A DNA stretch of 10,159 bases, taken from Candidatus Methanophagaceae archaeon. Lineage in GTDB: Archaea > Halobacteriota > Syntropharchaeia > Alkanophagales > Methanospirareceae. The notes under the pieces are model-generated. The model was not told where the DNA came from and did not search any database. It was given only the letters and a program-made list of their open reading frames with translations. Position 1 is the stretch's first letter. Each line of letters starts with the position of its first letter. The position numbers and the translations under genes are program-made. Positions 6,629 through 10,159 of the stretch are shown piece by piece. The stretch covers positions 1 to 10,159 of the forward strand of contig QENJ01000091.1 in assembly GCA_013374505.1 (NCBI GenBank), written 5' to 3'.

Positions 6629-7609
6629 GTGAAAATAGAGCAACTCGGTGAAATAAGATTAATAGAACGAATAACAAAGAAATTCAGGGTGAACACAGAA
6701 AGCATAGCCGTAGGAGCAGGCGAGGATGACTGCGCTGTTATAGAGTTGGCACTGGCAGACTACAAATATCTCGTTGTCACTACGGATATGCTACAAGAAT
6801 CCACGTATTTGCCCGTGGGCATCTCGCCTTTTCAGATAGGTTGGAGTGCGGTTGCCGTTAATCTAAGCGATATTGCTGCGATGGGTGCTCGTCCTTATGC
6901 TTTCACAATTGCAATGGGCCTTCCTGCGCACACCGAGACTGCGTTTGTGGATGCGATGGTGGAAGGGATAGCAGATTGCGCGTCAGCCTATGATACCGCA
7001 GTAGTTGGGGGAGACATAACGAGAAGCAAGGAGCTTATCTTAACCGGTACCTGCTTCGGGTTTGCAGATAAGCCTGTAAGGCGAGCAGGAGCAAAAGTCG
7101 GTGACTTAGTATGCGTGACCGGTTCGGTTGGCAACGCTGCGCTTGGCTTAAAAATACTAAAAGAAGGGTTGACGGTGCCTGAAAAAGTAGAGGAAACAGC
7201 GAAAAGAGCACTGTTTCAACCGGTACCGAGAATAACGGAAGGTATTACTCTCGCGGACTCCGGATTAGTTACCTCTATGCTTGATATTAGTGATGGTCTC
7301 GCGCTTTCTCTAGCCGAACTCGCAAGAAGTAGCAAAGTCGGTTTTGAGATATATGAGGCTAAAGTGCCTGTACTGAGCGAAGAGATGAGGGCTGCGGTGC
7401 GTGACGTTGATCTTCGTGAGCTTGCATTCTTTTACGGTGGTGACTACGAATTGCTGTTTACCGTGGATGCGGACGTATTAGCAGATGAATTTGCAACGCT
7501 GCAAAAAAAAGTTGGTATTAGCGTTATAGGTGTGGTAGTGCCGTCTGAAGAAGGTATTTGTTTTAAAACTGGGCAAGGGAAGGAGCAGATAAAAGATTTA
7601 GGGCGATAG
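6629..7609 (+). CDS. thiL: Thiamine-monophosphate kinase, altered C-terminus
   Basis: Cytoplasmic ThiL: phosphorylates thiamine monophosphate with ATP to thiamine diphosphate, the last step of cofactor synthesis. It has 326 residues, normal for the family. Visible motifs: LGEIRLIERI (6-15), GAGEDDCAVIE (29-39) and TTDML (51-55) in the Mg-ATP site region, GWSAVAVNLSDIAAMGARP (71-89), VVGGDITRS (125-133), MLDISDGLA (217-225) and FYGGDYELLFT (268-278). The start is GTG at 6629, which gives the usual ThiL beginning; no good Shine-Dalgarno site precedes it, so it may be leaderless. The catalytic body is intact. The end is odd: after GKEQIK (residue 322) it closes with DLGR, whereas the inverted copy at 4605-4762 closes with IKGYQHF as ThiL usually does. 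The break coincides with the end of the 134-bp repeat, so the native last codons have been replaced. Activity may or may not survive. Confidence 0.93.
   Translation: MKIEQLGEIRLIERITKKFRVNTESIAVGAGEDDCAVIELALADYKYLVVTTDMLQESTYLPVGISPFQIGWSAVAVNLSDIAAMGARPYAFTIAMGLPAHTETAFVDAMVEGIADCASAYDTAVVGGDITRSKELILTGTCFGFADKPVRRAGAKVGDLVCVTGSVGNAALGLKILKEGLTVPEKVEETAKRALFQPVPRITEGITLADSGLVTSMLDISDGLALSLAELARSSKVGFEIYEAKVPVLSEEMRAAVRDVDLRELAFFYGGDYELLFTVDADVLADEFATLQKKVGISVIGVVVPSEEGICFKTGQGKEQIKDLGR
7461..7594 (+). repeat. thiL copy of the 134-bp inverted repeat
   Basis: Partner of 4629-4762, encoding the end of Thr278 to Lys322 of ThiL. The two copies face each other across 2,698 bases. Beyond 7594 the sequence has no similarity to the other copy and instead reads, in another frame, as coiled-coil protein sequence. 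Confidence 0.95.
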
Positions 7610-8229
7610 AAGAGGGAGAAGAATGGATACGGTTCAAAGAACTCGAAACTGAGTTATCCACATCAAAAGCGGACTTGAGTGCGCTCGAATCGGAGATTCG
7701 TAATTTGTTCTCGCCTATTAACAAAGAATTAAAGCTATTACAGAAGCAGGATGAGACCGGGCGGCATACACTCACTTCGGAAGAGCGAAGAGCGATTTCT
7801 TCTATTCTGGCATCTCCAATTCAGGCACTCGCTGAAGATATAAATGCGTTTTTAATCGAGATACGGAATATTGTGGAAGGAGACACAACAATCCTGAAGG
7901 ATCGAAAGCGCGACAAGACACTGAACTGGATAGACCACCTGTTAAGTTCTGAGCCATCCGCGTTAAAAGGAAAACATGTGCTTTTAGAATCACGAATCGA
8001 AGAGACAAGAGCTAAGTTAGCGGATATGACTATACACGAAGATAGAAACGAGATTATGCAGTCAATTACTCACGCTAAGGGGCAACTATCGCGATTACAA
8101 GAAGGCACTGCCAGATCGAAGAGGCACATAGTTTCGCTGGAGGAGGAACGTACAAGGAAAGAGCGGCTTTTGTTAGAAACTTTGGAACGACTTGCGGGTG
8201 AGGAAATCACTGTAAAATTTGGTTTTTGA
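7567..8229 (+). pseudogene. Coiled-coil protein gene, 5'-truncated
   Basis: The open frame runs from just after a stop at 7564-7566 to 8229. Protein-like sequence begins close to 7594 (RFRAIEEGEEWIRFKELETELS) and continues for about 210 residues, mostly long charged helices with heptad character: about the first 60 residues, and the last 80 ending LLLETLERLAGEEITVKFGF. Between them lies a less coiled stretch (TLTSEERRAISSILASPIQALAEDINAFL). Methanogens and relatives have larger coiled-coil proteins of this look, often labelled SbcC-like. The first usable start in frame is TTG at 7675 with no ribosome binding site, and it lies inside a continuing coiled coil. An ATG at 7623 is behind a purine-rich site but in the wrong frame and stops after nine codons. 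I therefore read this as a gene that lost its 5' part when it was joined to thiL at about 7594. A shorter functional product from 7675 (184 residues) cannot be excluded. Its stop is 11 bases from the convergent apgM stop. Confidence 0.6.
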
Positions 8230-8240
8230 GTTGTTTTGAA

Positions 8241-9488
8241 CTATTTATTGCCGTATCCGAAGAAGAAACGCATCAAATCTTGTGCTCGTGCATCCAGCAT
8301 GCCTAAGTCGCTTTTCAGCGCGAACGATTCACAAAAACTACCCGCTTCCTTTTTGTGGTCTGCATGTACCTGCGAATCATAGATTGCAAAAGGCACGGGC
8401 TCCTTTGTATGTACTTTCAACGACACCGGCGTGTAATGGTCAGGTAAGGCTAATATTCTATAGCCCACATCATAATGTTCAGCCTCTAAGCCCTTTAACA
8501 TCCTGCCCACCACTAAAGCATCAAAATCCTCTATCGCTTTCACTTTCATCTCTATATCGCCAATATGTGCTGCTTCATCCGGCGCTTCGACATGGACCAT
8601 CACAAAATCCTGCTCTTTCAAGCTGCGTAATGCGTAGTCCGCCTTGCCTTCGTAATTCGTGTCTATATATCCCGTAGCACCCGGCACGTCTATCACATCC
8701 AGACCCGCACACGTTCCAATTCCTTTAACAAGATAAACACCCGAGATCACCGAACCACTTACCCCATACAGCTCACGGAACTCGGGCATTGTAGGCTTCC
8801 TGCCGCCGCTCCAGAGCCAAACCATATTCGCACGCCTCTTATTACTCGCTACCCTTCGCTCATTTATCTCGTGGTCATTCAGTATCTTCTTCGAGGTGAT
8901 GATAATATGCCGTAATAACTCGTCATTTGGTAGCGCATCGTCTAATAACGCACCAAGGATGTCATGAGGGGGCGCACAACCCATATTTATCCCGCCTTCG
9001 CCTTTATCACCCGACTCCGATTTGAGGACCAGGACGTTCCGATAGCTAACCCCGGGATAAAACTCAATTACTTCACTGTCCGCTCGAAAAGCGATATTAA
9101 GCGCATCTATTAGATCGCGTGCCTCTTCATCGGTTATATGCCCGCCACTATAATCCGCTATTCTTCCTTCTTCCTCGGTTATGAGATTGCATCTAAACGC
9201 TATATCACCGTCCTCAAGAGGTATGTGCATACCCATCGCTTCCAGCGGACCCCTGCCGGTGTAATATCTCGCAGGGTCATATCCAAGAATTGATAGAGTT
9301 GCAATATCGCTTCCTGCCGCCATTCCATCTGGTATTGTCTTTACCTGGCTGCATATACCCGTAGTAGCGATGAAATCAAGATTCGGCGTATTTGCTATCT
9401 GCAACGCCGTCTTGCTCTCACGTTCAGGAATAGGATAATCCGCCATTCCATCACCAATTAAAATTACGTGTTTCATACCTCTACTCAT
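8241..9488 (-). CDS. apgM: Cofactor-independent phosphoglycerate mutase
   Basis: Archaeal-type phosphoglycerate mutase that interconverts 3- and 2-phosphoglycerate in glycolysis/gluconeogenesis without 2,3-bisphosphoglycerate. It belongs to the alkaline phosphatase superfamily and should bind two metal ions. It has 415 residues, typical length. Motifs: VILIGDGMAD (8-17) with metal ligand Asp13, PDGMAAGSDIATLSILGYDP (53-72) with the nucleophile Ser60 region, YYTGRGPLEAMG (75-86), ADYSGGHITDEEARDLI (111-127), INMGCAPPHDILGA (167-180), VHVEAPDEAAHIGD (298-311) and ALPDHYTP (347-354) supplying further metal ligands. All key motifs are intact. The listed ATG (9488) has no ribosome binding site; the ATG at 9476 gives MKHVILIGDGMADYP, the usual family start, with GAGGT directly against it, and may be the true start. 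It is transcribed divergently from the CBS gene across only 45 bases and convergently with the coiled-coil gene. Confidence 0.95.
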   Translation of the reverse strand: MSRGMKHVILIGDGMADYPIPERESKTALQIANTPNLDFIATTGICSQVKTIPDGMAAGSDIATLSILGYDPARYYTGRGPLEAMGMHIPLEDGDIAFRCNLITEEEGRIADYSGGHITDEEARDLIDALNIAFRADSEVIEFYPGVSYRNVLVLKSESGDKGEGGINMGCAPPHDILGALLDDALPNDELLRHIIITSKKILNDHEINERRVASNKRRANMVWLWSGGRKPTMPEFRELYGVSGSVISGVYLVKGIGTCAGLDVIDVPGATGYIDTNYEGKADYALRSLKEQDFVMVHVEAPDEAAHIGDIEMKVKAIEDFDALVVGRMLKGLEAEHYDVGYRILALPDHYTPVSLKVHTKEPVPFAIYDSQVHADHKKEAGSFCESFALKSDLGMLDARAQDLMRFFFGYGNK

Positions 9489-9533
9489 TAATATTTAAGT
9501 TAAGCATTCATAATAGTTATTAAGTGAAGATAA
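9489..9533. promoter_or_regulatory. Compact divergent promoter, apgM / CBS gene
   Basis: The 45 bases between the two divergent starts must hold both promoters. AATATTTAAG (9490-9499) is TATA-like on both strands; in the plus direction it fits transcription starting about 14 nt before the CBS gene. For apgM the AT-rich CATAATA (9509-9515) or GTTATTAAG (9516-9524), read on the minus strand, give near-leaderless transcripts. Exact boxes cannot be settled by eye. Confidence 0.4.
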
Positions 9534-10103
9534 ATGGAGACTGATATACCGCTGAGGGAAATAATGGTGCGCGAGGTAGTGACGGGAGATGAAAACCTGA
9601 ATGTTCGAGAAGCGGCGAAGATAATGAAGAAATACGATGTGGATAGCATCGTTGTGCTTAATGACGGAGATCCTGTGGGTATAGTGACACAAGGGGATAT
9701 AATAGGCGAACTGGTAAGCAAGGATACAACACCGAGCACAGTGAAGTTGAAGGATATAATGACAACGCCATTGGTAACAGCGTCTCCAGACGATCGTCTT
9801 TCGGATATTGCAACGAAGATGGCGACTGAGAAGATACGAAAGGTGCCAATGATAGAGAATGGCAAGTTGGTAGGCATCGTTGCGGATGTTGATATACTCT
9901 CTGTTTCGTCACAGATGAACTCGATACTGGAAGATTTAATCGAGATGAACGTGGAACGGGACATATTGGGCACGGAGATAGAAGGAGAAGAAATAGGCCA
10001 GGGTATATGCGAGAAATGCGGTAGCTTCTCAAATGATCTGATATTGACGGACGGACTGATGGTATGCGAGAGTTGCAAAGAGGAGCTAGAATCTGAATTG
10101 TAG
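9534..10103 (+). CDS. CBS-pair protein with C-terminal zinc ribbon
   Basis: A 189-residue soluble protein. Two CBS domains, about 7-61 (IMVREVVTGDENLNVREAAKIM to GIVTQGDIIGEL) and 73-128 (DIMTTPLVTASPDDRLSDIA to GIVADVDILS), should form a Bateman module that binds an adenosine nucleotide such as AMP, ATP or SAM. A short helix follows (129-143). A zinc ribbon then spans 157-183 with paired cysteines C159-x2-C162 and C178-x2-C181. This architecture is common in archaea; such proteins are thought to sense energy or nucleotide state and signal to a partner through the ribbon, but the partner is not known from this context. The start at 9534 gives the normal N-terminus, with only a weak purine stretch (GTGAAGATAA) ahead. 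It is divergent from apgM, so a link to central carbon metabolism is possible but unproven. Confidence 0.92.
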   Translation: METDIPLREIMVREVVTGDENLNVREAAKIMKKYDVDSIVVLNDGDPVGIVTQGDIIGELVSKDTTPSTVKLKDIMTTPLVTASPDDRLSDIATKMATEKIRKVPMIENGKLVGIVADVDILSVSSQMNSILEDLIEMNVERDILGTEIEGEEIGQGICEKCGSFSNDLILTDGLMVCESCKEELESEL

Positions 10104-10110
10104 GACTAAA

Positions 10111-10147
10111 ACTGGCACAATCGAAAAAGTCAGTGATTTTTAATTTT
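10111..10147 (+). terminator. T-rich end after the CBS gene
   Basis: Two T5 tracts (10137-10141 and 10144-10148 region) lie about 35 bases past the stop, behind a weak ACTG/CAGT pairing. Archaeal RNA polymerase can stop at such tracts without a strong hairpin. Confidence 0.4.
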
Positions 10148-10159
10148 TCATCCATCGAA

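Noticed and set aside
7585..7612. Programmed -1 frameshift fusing ThiL to the coiled-coil frame at ATAAAAGA
   Set aside because: There is no strong slippery heptamer or following structure, and the inverted-repeat boundary at 7594 gives a simpler explanation for the frame change.
8282..8677. Plus-strand 131-codon frame inside apgM
   Set aside because: It lies opposite a strongly conserved enzyme and has shadow-like composition.
9500..10155. Minus-strand frames of 165-192 codons opposite the CBS gene
   Set aside because: They are low-complexity Ser/Ile-rich shadows of a well-supported plus-strand gene.

Overview
The window looks archaeal and probably euryarchaeal. It carries an archaeal-type cofactor-independent phosphoglycerate mutase (ApgM), an archaeal-style ThiL, and a CBS-pair protein with a C-terminal zinc ribbon. 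Several genes are preceded by TATA-like boxes at archaeal distances, and Shine-Dalgarno sites match the archaeal 16S tail (GGAGGTGAT, GGTGAT). A methanogen or ANME-type anaerobic archaeon fits, but that is inference; no lineage marker gene is present.

Left part (1-4500, all minus strand) is an accessory, conflict-type block. In transcription order it holds a 401-residue protein with a C-terminal HEPN-like domain (R-x4-H motif), an unrecognised 258-residue protein, and a 692-residue TPR-CHAT protein with an intact caspase-like His/Cys dyad. The last two are translationally coupled. The TPR part contains three nearly identical 120-bp repeats. A candidate reading is an abortive-infection or cell-death module: TPR sensor and CHAT protease, a protein of unknown role that might be its partner or substrate, and a possible HEPN RNase.

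Middle part (4600-7610) contains a rearrangement. A 134-bp segment of the thiL 3' end (7461-7594) occurs a second time, inverted, at 4629-4762 with three differences. The left copy is fused in frame behind a signal peptide and ends with the ThiL-like tail GYQHF. The thiL gene itself loses that tail at exactly the point where the similarity stops, and runs into a 5'-truncated coiled-coil gene. Inverting the 2.7 kb between the copies would give thiL back its tail. The segment also holds a secreted 195-residue protein with a very strong ribosome binding site and a clear terminator, and about 1 kb with no convincing gene.

Right part (7600-10159) is ordinary: the truncated coiled-coil gene on the plus strand, convergent apgM on the minus strand, and a CBS/zinc-ribbon gene divergent from apgM.
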